Source: Gemmatimonadota bacterium
Lineage (GTDB): Bacteria > Gemmatimonadota > Gemmatimonadetes > Gemmatimonadales > GWC2-71-9
Direction: 5' to 3'
Assembly: GCA_027294815.1 (NCBI GenBank)
Contig: JAPULP010000223.1
Coordinates: 1-6,707 of the forward strand
DNA: 6,707 nucleotides
Made by a program: the position numbers and the translations under genes. The notes under the pieces were generated by a model. It worked only from the letters and a program-made list of their open reading frames with translations. It ran no database searches and was not told the DNA's origin. Positions within the stretch are counted from its first letter, which is position 1. Each line of letters starts with the position of its first letter. Positions 1 through 6,612 of the stretch are shown one piece after another.

Positions 1-888
1 AGCCAGGTGGATCAGTTGGCCAGCAACCGGGCGGATTACCGTCCAGTGCTTCCCGGCTACTTCACCACCATGGAGACGCCACTGCTGAGCGGGCGGGCGT
101 TCGTGGAGCAGGACAATCGCCCAGGTGCGCCCTCCGTGATCGTGGTGGACGATGTGTTTGCCGCACGAGCCTGGCCGGGGGAGAACGCACTCGGCAAACG
201 GCTCATAATCCAAGTGCCGGATGAATCCCAACGGTTTATGCAGACTGGCTGGACCGAAGTCGTGGGCGTGGTGAGCCATGTACGTCACTCCAACCTCGCA
301 CTGGATGGCCCCGGCACGATCTACCTGCCGTACCACACGCACGGTTGGTTCGAGATGTCGCTGGTCGTCAAGACCACAGTGGAGCCACTGACGGTAGCGG
401 CTGGCGTGCGCGAGGCGGTCGAGGCGATCGACCCCGAACTTCCGGTGTTCGCTGTGAGGACTATGGACGATTATGTGAGTGACGCGGTCGCACCAAACCG
501 ATTCGCGCTCATCTTGATCGGTGTGTTCGCGGCCGTGGCGTTGGTGCTCGCGTCGATCGGCCTGTACGGAGTCATCTCGTACGTCGTGCGCCAACGTACG
601 CGTGAAATCGGTATACGCATCGCGTTCGGGGCGGAAGGCCAAAACATCGTGCGGCTGGTCGTTGGGCAGGGCATGGCGATGGCCGGCTTGGGCGTGGGTA
701 TCGGGCTCGCCGCGGCGTTCGGAGTGACACGCGTAATCGGCAACCTGTTATTCGGAGTCACGGCCACCGATCCCATCACTTTCGGCGGCATCGCCGCGTT
801 GCTCATCGGCGTGTCCGCGCTGGCGTGCTACCTACCCGCACGACGTGCAATGAAAGTCGATCCGATGACAGCGCTGCGGAACGACTGA
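1..888 (+). CDS. ADOP/MacB-type ABC transporter permease, C-terminal part (5' truncated by window edge)
   Basis: The frame is open from base 1 and ends at TGA 886-888, so about 295 C-terminal codons of a longer gene are visible; whole ADOP permeases are usually near 800 residues. Counting from the GTG at base 7, residues 1-160 resemble the extracytoplasmic MacB_PCD domain, including a '[17 protein letters not shown]' stretch typical of the family. Residues 166-293 form an FtsX-like core with three hydrophobic segments near 168-193, 222-246 and 256-276. The cytoplasmic loop motif [11 protein letters not shown] lies at 199-209, and the usual tail ([15 protein letters not shown]) ends the protein. 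Proteins of this family sit in the inner membrane and are thought to work with a MacB-like ATPase in export or in mechanotransmission; substrates are mostly unknown. No ATPase gene is visible here. The GTG at 7 is only the first start-like codon in the window, not a likely true start. Family assignment is firm; substrate is unknown. Confidence 0.9.
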   Translation, partial: SQVDQLASNRADYRPVLPGYFTTMETPLLSGRAFVEQDNRPGAPSVIVVDDVFAARAWPGENALGKRLIIQVPDESQRFMQTGWTEVVGVVSHVRHSNLALDGPGTIYLPYHTHGWFEMSLVVKTTVEPLTVAAGVREAVEAIDPELPVFAVRTMDDYVSDAVAPNRFALILIGVFAAVALVLASIGLYGVISYVVRQRTREIGIRIAFGAEGQNIVRLVVGQGMAMAGLGVGIGLAAAFGVTRVIGNLLFGVTATDPITFGGIAALLIGVSALACYLPARRAMKVDPMTALRND

Positions 889-889
889 C

Positions 890-945
890 GCCCCCCGCCC
901 CCCGCCCTCCGCTCCCTGCTCCCTGCTCCCTGCTCCCTGCTCCCC
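890..945. repeat. Heptanucleotide tandem repeat, 8 x 7 bp
   Basis: Eight consecutive 7-bp units start two bases after the permease stop. Units 1-2 are GCCCCCC, unit 3 is GCCCTCC, units 4-7 (911-938) are four perfect GCTCCCT copies, and unit 8 (939-945) is GCTCCCC. The minus strand therefore carries a G-run of at least three every 7 bases with 4-base AGCA spacers in the central part, which meets the standard G-quadruplex consensus. The array lies in the gap between two convergent genes, just beyond the DUF429 stop, so an unterminated DUF429 transcript would carry the G-rich strand. Function is unknown; it could be a slippage-prone simple repeat, a structural transcript end, or a dispersed genomic repeat. 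Confidence 0.9.
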
Positions 946-975
946 GGTGAGGGGGAAAAGGGCGGCGTCACCGCC
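946..975 (-). terminator. Possible weak intrinsic terminator for the helicase-DUF429 operon
   Basis: Read on the minus strand, GGCGG-TGACG-CCGCC (975-961) can form a 5-bp stem with a 5-base loop that contains the DUF429 stop codon, followed by CTTTTCCCCC. The stem is short, the T-tract is only four bases, and the hairpin overlaps the coding end, so this is a weak candidate. The adjacent G-rich repeat may contribute to transcript ending instead. Confidence 0.25.
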
Positions 976-1687
976 ACACTTCCATCCGCAATCCGCGCAC
1001 ATCGACTTCTTCCACCAGCGGGATGCGGACGGCGCCTCCGTTGTGAACGCGCATCGCCGTCCAGGCGGCGGCGACCGCGTCGAGCAAGTCATCGAGCCGG
1101 GCCCGTCCAAGGTCGCCGGCCAGCCCCTCCAACCCCTCGGTGAGCCCTGTGGTCGAGAGGAGCCGCATGCGGGCCAAAAGACCTCCGGCGCTCGACTTTG
1201 CGAGCGAGAGCGGCGAACCCCCGTTTAGCTCCATGAAGGAAAGCTCGGGATGGACCTCCATGACACGTTGCTGAATCCGGGGCGTCATCAGATCGTCCAC
1301 CTCCGCGATCTTTGGCAGGAGACCGTACGCCTGTCGAGACATGCCGATTCCGCCAGCGGAGTGTTCCCGGTGCAACTCGTTGGCCTCATCGAACGAGCGG
1401 GCCTGCAACACCGACCGAGGCGGCGCGGCGAAGACGCTGGTGTGGCGTGTAGGTCGCAACAGGGTCCGCGCCTCGCGATCCGACGACCTGCCGCCACGCT
1501 CGACCTCGTCGGGGAGTCCGATGGGAATGTCGATGGCGACTATGACACATGCGGTGGTCTGGAGGAGCAGCTCAGAAAAGGTCGGTGCGACCGAGCAGGC
1601 CTGGACACGTTCACTCGTGGCATCGATCACCACGTACACCCATCCGGCCCTCGAGCCGTCGACCCCAGCGACGAGTGTCGAACTCAT
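968..1687 (-). CDS. DUF429 family protein (predicted RNase H-like nuclease)
   Basis: A 239-residue protein, a complete length for DUF429. Family-like motifs are visible in order: GVDGSRAGWV at 8-17, AIDIPIGLP at 51-59, an Arg-rich RPTRHTSVFAAPPR segment at 78-91, SRQAYGLLPKIAEVDD at 117-132, EVHPELSF at 144-151, and DDLLDAVAAAWTA at 199-211. DUF429 proteins are predicted to adopt an RNase H-like fold; Asp10, Asp53, Glu144 and Asp199/Asp203 are the conserved-looking acidic candidates for a metal site, but activity is inferred, not shown. The ATG (1687-1685) overlaps the TGA of the upstream helicase as ATGA, and only a weak Shine-Dalgarno-like sequence precedes it, so translation is probably coupled to the helicase. 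There is no signal peptide or membrane segment, so it should be cytoplasmic. The family call is strong; substrate and reaction are unknown. Confidence 0.85.
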   Translation of the reverse strand: MSSTLVAGVDGSRAGWVYVVIDATSERVQACSVAPTFSELLLQTTACVIVAIDIPIGLPDEVERGGRSSDREARTLLRPTRHTSVFAAPPRSVLQARSFDEANELHREHSAGGIGMSRQAYGLLPKIAEVDDLMTPRIQQRVMEVHPELSFMELNGGSPLSLAKSSAGGLLARMRLLSTTGLTEGLEGLAGDLGRARLDDLLDAVAAAWTAMRVHNGGAVRIPLVEEVDVRGLRMEVWR

Positions 1688-4605
1688 TTGGTTTCCGGCT
1701 CCGCGGGTGTAATATCCATCTCCTCGAGAAAACGACTCCCACCGGCATCCCTTCCAAAACGCCGGTCTACCCTCGTCATTACGAGCCGATCCTCCGCACG
1801 TGTCATCCCAACATAGAGCAACCGCCTGGCCTCCTCAATTTCCGCGGTGCGGCTCTCCTGCACCGCGTAGTAGCCGGGCAGCTGGTAGTCCTCCACGCCC
1901 ACGAGGTACACACGCGAGAATTCGAGCCCCTTGGTCGAGTGGAGGGTCAACAAATTGACGCGATGCGGGTCGACCTCGGCGCCCTGGGACGTCGATAGCG
2001 CGATCTTCTCCAGGAACAGCTCCACACTATCAGCCAACGTCTCGGCTTGGCTCGCCTCGGTGAGGGCCTGCAGCCGCGCCATCGCCGTGGGATACCGCTG
2101 AGCAGCGTCTTTCGTCGTCCGAATCTTCTCCATCAACTCCTTGCCGCCCAGTCGCTTGATCAGCGCTTCAACTGTGGGCGCGTCCGTCGCACCACTCCGC
2201 TGGCGCTCGGCCTCGTAGAACTCGAGACAGTCGCTGAACCGTCCCAGACAGAACGGGCGCGCGATGTCCTCCAGAACCTTATGCTCCTCGAGAACGCGGC
2301 GTTGAGGGTCGAGCGCCAATCCGAGCCCGAGATAATCCAACAGATTCACCAGGGTCGATTTTCGAGACCGAATGACCTTCTGCTTGCCGAGTTCGCGACA
2401 CACCGCCGCCAGGGTCTCGGCGTCATCCACCGCGTGGTGTGCCCGTCCCGTATCGATCGCAAAGCGGGCCGCCAGATCCGTGAGTCGAGCACTGTCTTGG
2501 TACAACGATCGTGCGAGCGGCAGCGTGTCGAAGAAGACAAACCCATCGATGCCGCCGTGGGGCTCGGCCAATCGGCGAAGAACCGGGACGTCGAATCGCT
2601 GCCCGTTGTGGGCGACGAGAACATCGTCGCCGACGAACTCACAAAAGGCCGGCCACACGTCGGCGAAAACCGGCGCCTCCCTGAGGTCTTCGTCCGAGTA
2701 ACCGTGCACGTCTCGGGCGCGCGCCGAAATGGGGCGTGCGGCCTTTACAAGTGAATGGAACCGATCGGTGACCGCCCCGTCCCCGCCGCGTACCCTCACC
2801 GCTCCAAGCTCGATGATGTCGCACTCGGCCACGTCCTTGTCGGTCGTCTCCAGGTCAAAGGCGACGTAATCCTCCATCACCTGTTCGAAATCATGACTCT
2901 GGACGAGTTGGAGTGCTTTGAAGACACACAACGGCAAGCCGAGGTCGCCACCATCTTCTTGTCGTAAGACGATGTCACCTTCCGCGGGTCGGTGGTCATC
3001 CGCACCCCCAAGGGAAGTGGAAATCCCGGCCGCTACGAACATGCCGCGCAGCGCGATCTCCAAGCCTTGCTGCGGCTCGACGTCTATGCGACCGTTCTGC
3101 GCCATGGCGTCACGGAACCGCTGCGCCATCCGCCCCACGACAGGATGGTCGGCGGGATCGGACAACTCGTCGTGATGTTCCTCGAGGGTGTTGCGATACT
3201 TGCCAACTCGCTGAGCCAGCAGCTCCTCCACAAAGCCAGCCAACGTGGAGTGTGCTCGATACAGCGCTTCCAGGTTCTCGACGTGATAGATGAAACGCCA
3301 TGCCTTCTTGGCGTCGGGGTCTCCTTTCGGACGGCTCCGCGCGAAGACGCGCATCGCCGAAACCAAGTCCTCCTCGTCCGTGGTCACCGCCCGCACCTGC
3401 GCAATCAACGACTCAGGTAACACCTGCTCGGCAAACACCTCAACCGCAATCGGATCGCCCGGTTTACTCACCAAGCGGAGCGAAGCCACGACATACTTGA
3501 TCACCTTGTCGTCGCTCAACGACCGGCCGCGAGCCAACCGACACGGAACGGCGTTGCGAATCAGCCAACGCTCGAGCCGGTCTCCCACACGGTGCTGGCG
3601 ATACAGGAGGGCGTAGTCTCCCCACGGTCGCGACTCGTCGCCGGCACGGTCCGCCTGAATATCCGCAAGGAGCCAGGCGGCTTCCGCGGCCTCGTCCACA
3701 AAGGAGTACGCGGTGACTTGGTACGGCGATTCGCGCTCCGCCCGCAGTCTCTTGTCGAACAGAGTCGGGTTTTGCGCCAAGAGCGTTCGCGCAACCTCGA
3801 AGATCTGGCGCGAACATCGGCGGTTGCTATCCAACACCATCGGTTCGAGAATTTGGAAATCGTCCTGAAAACGAACCAAAACCTCCGGATCCGCTCCAGT
3901 CCACGAGAAGATCGACTGTTCCTCGTCTCCCACAGCAAAGAAATTGCCGTGATCCTGTACGAGCTGTTTCAGCACGAAATACTGCGCGGGATTCAAGTCT
4001 TGAAACTCGTCGACCAGGATGTAGTCCCACTGCGACGCCACCACCTTGGCGATGTCCGGTTTTTTCCGAAAAAGCTCCGCTGTCCTTCCAATGATGTCAT
4101 CGAAGTCCAGCATGTTCCGGCGGGCGAGGATCGCCTGATAGCGGACGAATGCCGTTTGGTCTTCGACCGAGAGCACATGATCTTGTAAACGGTGACGCCC
4201 GAAGGCCGTCAATAACTGGAGACGGCGTCGAGAGTATACGCCAATGCGACGCAACACGAAGTGTTGGTAACTCTCGTCCGCGATTCCGAACCCGCGCGCG
4301 AGCCCGATCGCTTCTCCATGTTCGCGCAAAATCTTTACACACAAGGAGTGAAGCGTGCCACGGGTCACGTCTTCCGCGCGTTGCCCGAGGGTGAGCTTGA
4401 GCCTGGCAGCTATTTCCTCGGCGGCCTTATTGGTAAACGTGACCGCACAGATACGCGCCGGCGCGAAATCCGCTTTTGTGATGAGATAGTTGACACGTTC
4501 GATGAGACAGAACGTCTTGCCGGCGCCGGGACCCGCGATGACGAGCACGGGCCCCATCTTGGCTTCGATGGCGCGACGCTGAGCGGGGAGGGCTTCGTGA
4601 TCCAC
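1684..4605 (-). CDS. UvrD/PcrA-like SF1A helicase with an inserted DEDDh (DnaQ-like) 3'-5' exonuclease domain
   Basis: A 973-residue soluble protein counted from the preferred GTG at 4605; a GTG at 4635 would add 10 residues. All helicase signatures are present: Q-motif Gln9, Walker A AGPGAGKT at 24-31 (Lys30), motif Ia AVTFTNKAAEEI at 54-65, motif II LVDEFQD at 197-203, motif III around GDEEQSIFSWTGA at 226-238, motif IV LDSNRRCSRQI at 258-268, motif V LLTLHSTKGLEF at 885-896, and motif VI RLLYVGMTRAEDRL at 928-941. Between motifs IV and V, where UvrD/PcrA carry the 2B subdomain, residues ~578-742 form a full DEDDh exonuclease: ExoI FDLETT (Asp584, Glu586), ExoII AHNGQRFDVPVL (Asp672), ExoIII HHAVDDAETL (His723, Asp728). 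All five catalytic residues are present. Ordinary UvrD/PcrA proteins are about 720-750 residues, and the insert accounts for most of the excess. I infer an ATP-driven 3'-5' translocase that can also degrade 3' ends, in DNA repair or a related process. It is coupled to the downstream DUF429 gene by ATGA. Domain calls are firm; the cellular role is not. Confidence 0.93.
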   Translation of the reverse strand: MDHEALPAQRRAIEAKMGPVLVIAGPGAGKTFCLIERVNYLITKADFAPARICAVTFTNKAAEEIAARLKLTLGQRAEDVTRGTLHSLCVKILREHGEAIGLARGFGIADESYQHFVLRRIGVYSRRRLQLLTAFGRHRLQDHVLSVEDQTAFVRYQAILARRNMLDFDDIIGRTAELFRKKPDIAKVVASQWDYILVDEFQDLNPAQYFVLKQLVQDHGNFFAVGDEEQSIFSWTGADPEVLVRFQDDFQILEPMVLDSNRRCSRQIFEVARTLLAQNPTLFDKRLRAERESPYQVTAYSFVDEAAEAAWLLADIQADRAGDESRPWGDYALLYRQHRVGDRLERWLIRNAVPCRLARGRSLSDDKVIKYVVASLRLVSKPGDPIAVEVFAEQVLPESLIAQVRAVTTDEEDLVSAMRVFARSRPKGDPDAKKAWRFIYHVENLEALYRAHSTLAGFVEELLAQRVGKYRNTLEEHHDELSDPADHPVVGRMAQRFRDAMAQNGRIDVEPQQGLEIALRGMFVAAGISTSLGGADDHRPAEGDIVLRQEDGGDLGLPLCVFKALQLVQSHDFEQVMEDYVAFDLETTDKDVAECDIIELGAVRVRGGDGAVTDRFHSLVKAARPISARARDVHGYSDEDLREAPVFADVWPAFCEFVGDDVLVAHNGQRFDVPVLRRLAEPHGGIDGFVFFDTLPLARSLYQDSARLTDLAARFAIDTGRAHHAVDDAETLAAVCRELGKQKVIRSRKSTLVNLLDYLGLGLALDPQRRVLEEHKVLEDIARPFCLGRFSDCLEFYEAERQRSGATDAPTVEALIKRLGGKELMEKIRTTKDAAQRYPTAMARLQALTEASQAETLADSVELFLEKIALSTSQGAEVDPHRVNLLTLHSTKGLEFSRVYLVGVEDYQLPGYYAVQESRTAEIEEARRLLYVGMTRAEDRLVMTRVDRRFGRDAGGSRFLEEMDITPAEPETK
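2380..2874 (-). other. DEDDh exonuclease domain within the helicase gene
   Basis: This is the part of the helicase gene encoding the DnaQ/epsilon-like exonuclease. The spacing between the ExoIII His and Asp (five residues) matches that of DnaQ His162/Asp167, and the 'DFEQVMEDYVAFDLETT' entry and 'GRAHHAVDDAETLAAVCRELG' exit are typical of stand-alone epsilon-family exonucleases. The reading frame is continuous into helicase sequence on both sides, so this is a true in-frame domain insertion rather than two adjacent genes. Confidence 0.88.
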
Positions 4606-4619
4606 GCTATACCTTCCTT
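4606..4619 (-). promoter_or_regulatory. Shine-Dalgarno sequence that decides the helicase start
   Basis: On the minus strand, AAGGAAGG (4619-4612) stands six bases before GTG 4605-4603. The in-frame GTG at 4635 has no purine-rich site upstream (CGGTGATTTTCCGTC). The 4605 start also places the Q-motif at residue 9, which is normal for UvrD-like helicases. The ribosome site lies inside the last codons of the MATE remnant, whose TAG (4609-4607) is one base from the GTG. Confidence 0.75.
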
Positions 4620-4819
4620 GTCTTCCACCTCCCACGACGGAAAATCACCGCACTCACCACGGCGAGTGACGAGAACGCGACGGTCATGGCGATGAACACA
4701 CCACGGGGGCCGATCCCGAGCGGGTGCGCCAATACATAGGCCAGCGGCAGCTCGAGCAGCCAAAAGATAAACAAGTTGATGATCGTCGGCGTCCAGGTAT
4801 CGCCTCCTGCTGCGATCCT
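4607..4819 (-). pseudogene. C-terminal remnant of a MATE family multidrug efflux transporter
   Basis: The minus-strand frame ending at TAG 4609-4607 encodes about 66-70 residues with clear MATE C-terminal character: the GDTWTPT motif (equivalent to the family's GAGDTRTP), then a hydrophobic segment IINLFIFWLLELPLAYVLA, then GPRGVFIA, another hydrophobic segment, and the basic tail FRRGRWKTRKV. MATE proteins are usually near 450 residues with 12 membrane segments and export cationic drugs using Na+ or H+ gradients. Upstream of about 4819 the frame stays open but the residues become Arg/Ser-rich and unlike MATE; the other two minus frames do not pick up MATE sequence either. About 85% of the gene is therefore missing, with cax starting at 5001 in the opposite direction. 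The remnant is probably non-functional, though its end still supplies the helicase ribosome site. Identification is from motif memory, so a profile search would settle it. Confidence 0.72.
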
Positions 4820-5000
4820 CGCACGGCTTCGCGCAGAGCTGGCCAGAGCCGGAAAGGTTCCTCTCGTTCGATGGGTTGTTCGACGGGAACGGCCATAACC
4901 GCGCAATGTACCCGGTCGTCCCGCGACTGCGCTCGCTCGCCTCTGGCGGGCGATCCCAAAGATAGGAAGATTCCAGACGTCCCAACCCAATGAGGATTCC
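4820..5000. other. Divergent intergenic region between the helicase operon/MATE remnant and cax
   Basis: About 180 bases hold no gene I can support. The region must contain the cax promoter and possibly the present promoter of the helicase operon, but no convincing -35/-10 pair is visible on either strand. A near-perfect 10-bp direct repeat, GTTCGATGGG (4866-4875) and GTTCGACGGG (4878-4887), has a 12-bp period and could be a regulator site or chance. The cax Shine-Dalgarno GAGGA lies at 4992-4996. Confidence 0.5.
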
Positions 5001-6092
5001 GTGCGCCGTCTCTTCAACCTCGACAACGTCCTGACGCTGCTGCTCGTGTTCGTGCCCATAGCACTCGTGTTGGATTTCGTGGTGCATGCAAGCGGCCTGG
5101 TGGTTTTTGTGGTATCCGCCATCGCCATCGTCCCGCTGGCCGGTTGGATGGGCCGCGCCACCGAACACCTCGCCTCGCACGTGGGTGAAGGACTTGGCGG
5201 GCTCCTCAATGCGACGTTCGGCAACGCCGCCGAACTCATCATTGCCATCATGGCGCTCCGGGCCGGGTTGTACGATCTCGTGAAGGCGTCCATCACCGGA
5301 TCGATCATCGGCAATCTGTTACTCGTGTTCGGTTTGGCGGCGCTGGCCGGGGGCCTGCGGCGCGGCACGCAAACGTTCAACAAGACGGCCGCTGCGATGG
5401 GCACGACCATGCTGCTGTTGGGGACGATCTCCTTGATCATCCCAGCCATGTTTCACGTTGTGGCCGGAGAAACCGCGGCGCAGAGCGAACAACGCATGAG
5501 CCTCCTCATCGCCGTCATTCTCCTGATCACCTACGTCCTGTCTCTGCTGTTCACGCTCAAGACGCACTCGCATCTCTATGTCGGCTCGTCGAAACCGCAC
5601 GACGACAGCCCCCATAGCACGGCGCACTGGTCGGTGAAGAAGTCCTTTTCCGTATTGTTTGGGTCGGCGATGGCCGTCGGTGTGATGAGCGAACTACTCG
5701 TCTCGTCGGTGGAGCACGCCGGCGAAGCGGCAGGGATGAGCCAGGTGTTCATCGGTGTCATTCTCGTCGCCATCATCGGCAACGCTGCCGAACACTCCAC
5801 CGCCATCCTCGTGGCCATTAAGGACAAGATGGACCTGTCGCTCAATATCGCCGTCGGGTCCTCACTACAGATTGCGCTCTTCGTCGCACCGGTGCTCGTG
5901 TTGCTGAGTTACGTCATCGGCCCGGCACCGATGGATCTGCTGTTCACCACCATGGAAATCGTTGCCATAGCGGCTTCGGTGGGAATCATGGCCCTGATCT
6001 CCCAAGACGGCGAAACACATTGGATGGAGGGCGTCCAACTGCTCGCGGTCTACGCGATCTTGGCCCTGGCGTTCTTCTTCCTACCGGCGTGA
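5001..6092 (+). CDS. cax: Calcium/proton exchanger (Cax), CaCA superfamily
   Basis: A complete 363-residue inner-membrane antiporter of normal length for bacterial Cax. It exchanges cytosolic Ca2+ (or a related divalent cation) for protons. The two inverted alpha-repeats are clear: GNAAELI at 74-80 (Glu78) followed by [11 protein letters not shown], and GNAAEHST at 260-267 (Glu264) followed by [12 protein letters not shown]. The two glutamates are the family's cation-binding acids. About 11 hydrophobic segments can be counted (near 11-28, 31-50, 68-90, 97-118, 131-152, 168-187, 214-235, 248-272, 282-304, 314-333 and 344-362). The loop joining the two halves (188-210) is short and has five His residues plus a few acids rather than the long acidic helix of some homologues. 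Start is GTG 5001 with GAGGA five bases upstream; the ATG at 4990 is out of frame. It is monocistronic here, divergent from the helicase operon and convergent with the DoxX-like gene. Ca2+ specificity is inferred from the family. Confidence 0.94.
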   Translation: MRRLFNLDNVLTLLLVFVPIALVLDFVVHASGLVVFVVSAIAIVPLAGWMGRATEHLASHVGEGLGGLLNATFGNAAELIIAIMALRAGLYDLVKASITGSIIGNLLLVFGLAALAGGLRRGTQTFNKTAAAMGTTMLLLGTISLIIPAMFHVVAGETAAQSEQRMSLLIAVILLITYVLSLLFTLKTHSHLYVGSSKPHDDSPHSTAHWSVKKSFSVLFGSAMAVGVMSELLVSSVEHAGEAAGMSQVFIGVILVAIIGNAAEHSTAILVAIKDKMDLSLNIAVGSSLQIALFVAPVLVLLSYVIGPAPMDLLFTTMEIVAIAASVGIMALISQDGETHWMEGVQLLAVYAILALAFFFLPA

Positions 6093-6139
6093 TGGTGCTT
6101 GGTGGCGTAACGGCAAACACCGCGACGGAGCGGCGGCCC

Positions 6140-6553
6140 CTATAGCGTCATCGGCCAGAAACTCGAAGCGTAAAACGCGATCAAGAGCGCCGCGCCCGCC
6201 AGCGCGAGATCCTTCATGAAATGCGCCATCTCGCCCCTCTTGACCGTCGGGTCGCTTTCCTTCCAGAACTGATGACCGAGCGTCGCCGAAAAAAACAAAA
6301 AGATCGCGATCAGGCCCGCCCCGATGAAACGATGCCATCCCAAGAGCACGAACACGCCTCCCACGAGAATCATCAATCCGCCCACGATGGTCGCCGGCTT
6401 CGCGGCCGGTACTCCTTTCGAAGCAGCCATGGCCGACACGTCATCTAGTTTCACGAAGTGCATCATTCCCATCATGATGAACAACGTGCAGAACAACACC
6501 CGTCCGCCCACGTGGATCGTTGTGCGGAAACCGTCGGAAACCAGGAAATCCAT
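6140..6553 (-). CDS. DoxX family membrane protein
   Basis: A complete 137-residue protein with four predicted membrane segments (about 15-33, 54-72, 77-95 and 113-131), the arrangement of DoxX/DoxD-like proteins. Family-like features are the first-helix pattern RVLFCTLFIMMGMMHF, a GVPAAKP stretch before helix 2, GGVFVLLGWHRFIGAG, and the HQFWKESDP...MAHFMKDLALAGAALL segment leading into helix 4. DoxX-like proteins are linked in various bacteria to quinone or thiol redox chemistry and oxidative stress, but for most members, including this one, the reaction is not known. Start is ATG 6553-6551 with a strong AGGAGG (6566-6561) seven bases upstream; stop is TAG 6142-6140. It stands alone, 47 bases from the convergent cax stop, with no clear terminator between them. 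Confidence 0.88.
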   Translation of the reverse strand: MDFLVSDGFRTTIHVGGRVLFCTLFIMMGMMHFVKLDDVSAMAASKGVPAAKPATIVGGLMILVGGVFVLLGWHRFIGAGLIAIFLFFSATLGHQFWKESDPTVKRGEMAHFMKDLALAGAALLIAFYASSFWPMTL

Positions 6554-6560
6554 GGTCCGA

Positions 6561-6612
6561 CCTCCTCGTCTGTGTCTGGAATGGGATTAGTGCGCCTAGT
6601 TCGCGCTCACAA
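6561..6612 (-). promoter_or_regulatory. DoxX-like gene ribosome site and tentative promoter
   Basis: The minus strand shows AGGAGG at 6566-6561, an excellent Shine-Dalgarno site. Further upstream, TTGTGA (6612-6607) and ACTAAT (6591-6586) match the sigma70-type -35 and -10 at four of six positions each with a 15-base spacer, shorter than ideal. The ribosome site is reliable; the promoter is only a suggestion. Confidence 0.35.

Noticed and set aside
832..1110. Minus-strand open frame with repeated GSREQGA-like residues
   Set aside because: The repetitive residues come from translating the 7-bp tandem array, and the rest overlaps the well-supported DUF429 gene in another frame.
1250..1998. Long plus-strand open frames opposite the DUF429 and helicase genes
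   Set aside because: They are Arg/Pro/Ser-rich, without family motifs, and are opposite-strand shadows common in GC-rich coding DNA; the minus strand carries clear domain motifs.
2047..2754. 235-codon plus-strand frame opposite the exonuclease domain
   Set aside because: No recognisable motif or ribosome site; it is antisense to catalytic exonuclease motifs in a firmly assigned gene.
4990..5000. ATG at 4990 as a cax start
   Set aside because: It is out of frame with the Cax reading frame; GTG 5001 has GAGGA at suitable spacing.
4410..5180. 256-codon minus-strand frame spanning the helicase start and cax start
   Set aside because: It overlaps parts of two supported genes out of frame and its composition (Arg/Ser/Pro-rich) is not protein-like.
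4820..5449. Upstream part of the open frame that ends in the MATE remnant
   Set aside because: The open frame continues through cax on the opposite strand, but residues before the GDTWTP motif do not resemble MATE, so I did not extend the pseudogene.
968..6092. Defence-island interpretation of the helicase operon
   Set aside because: Neighbours are a permease, a MATE remnant, Cax and DoxX; no methylase, toxin, reverse transcriptase, integrase or CRISPR element is present. Kept only as a minor possibility in the operon finding.
6093..6139. Terminator between the convergent cax and DoxX-like genes
   Set aside because: Only a four-base GGTG/CACC pairing with a long loop is visible and there is no T-tract on either strand.
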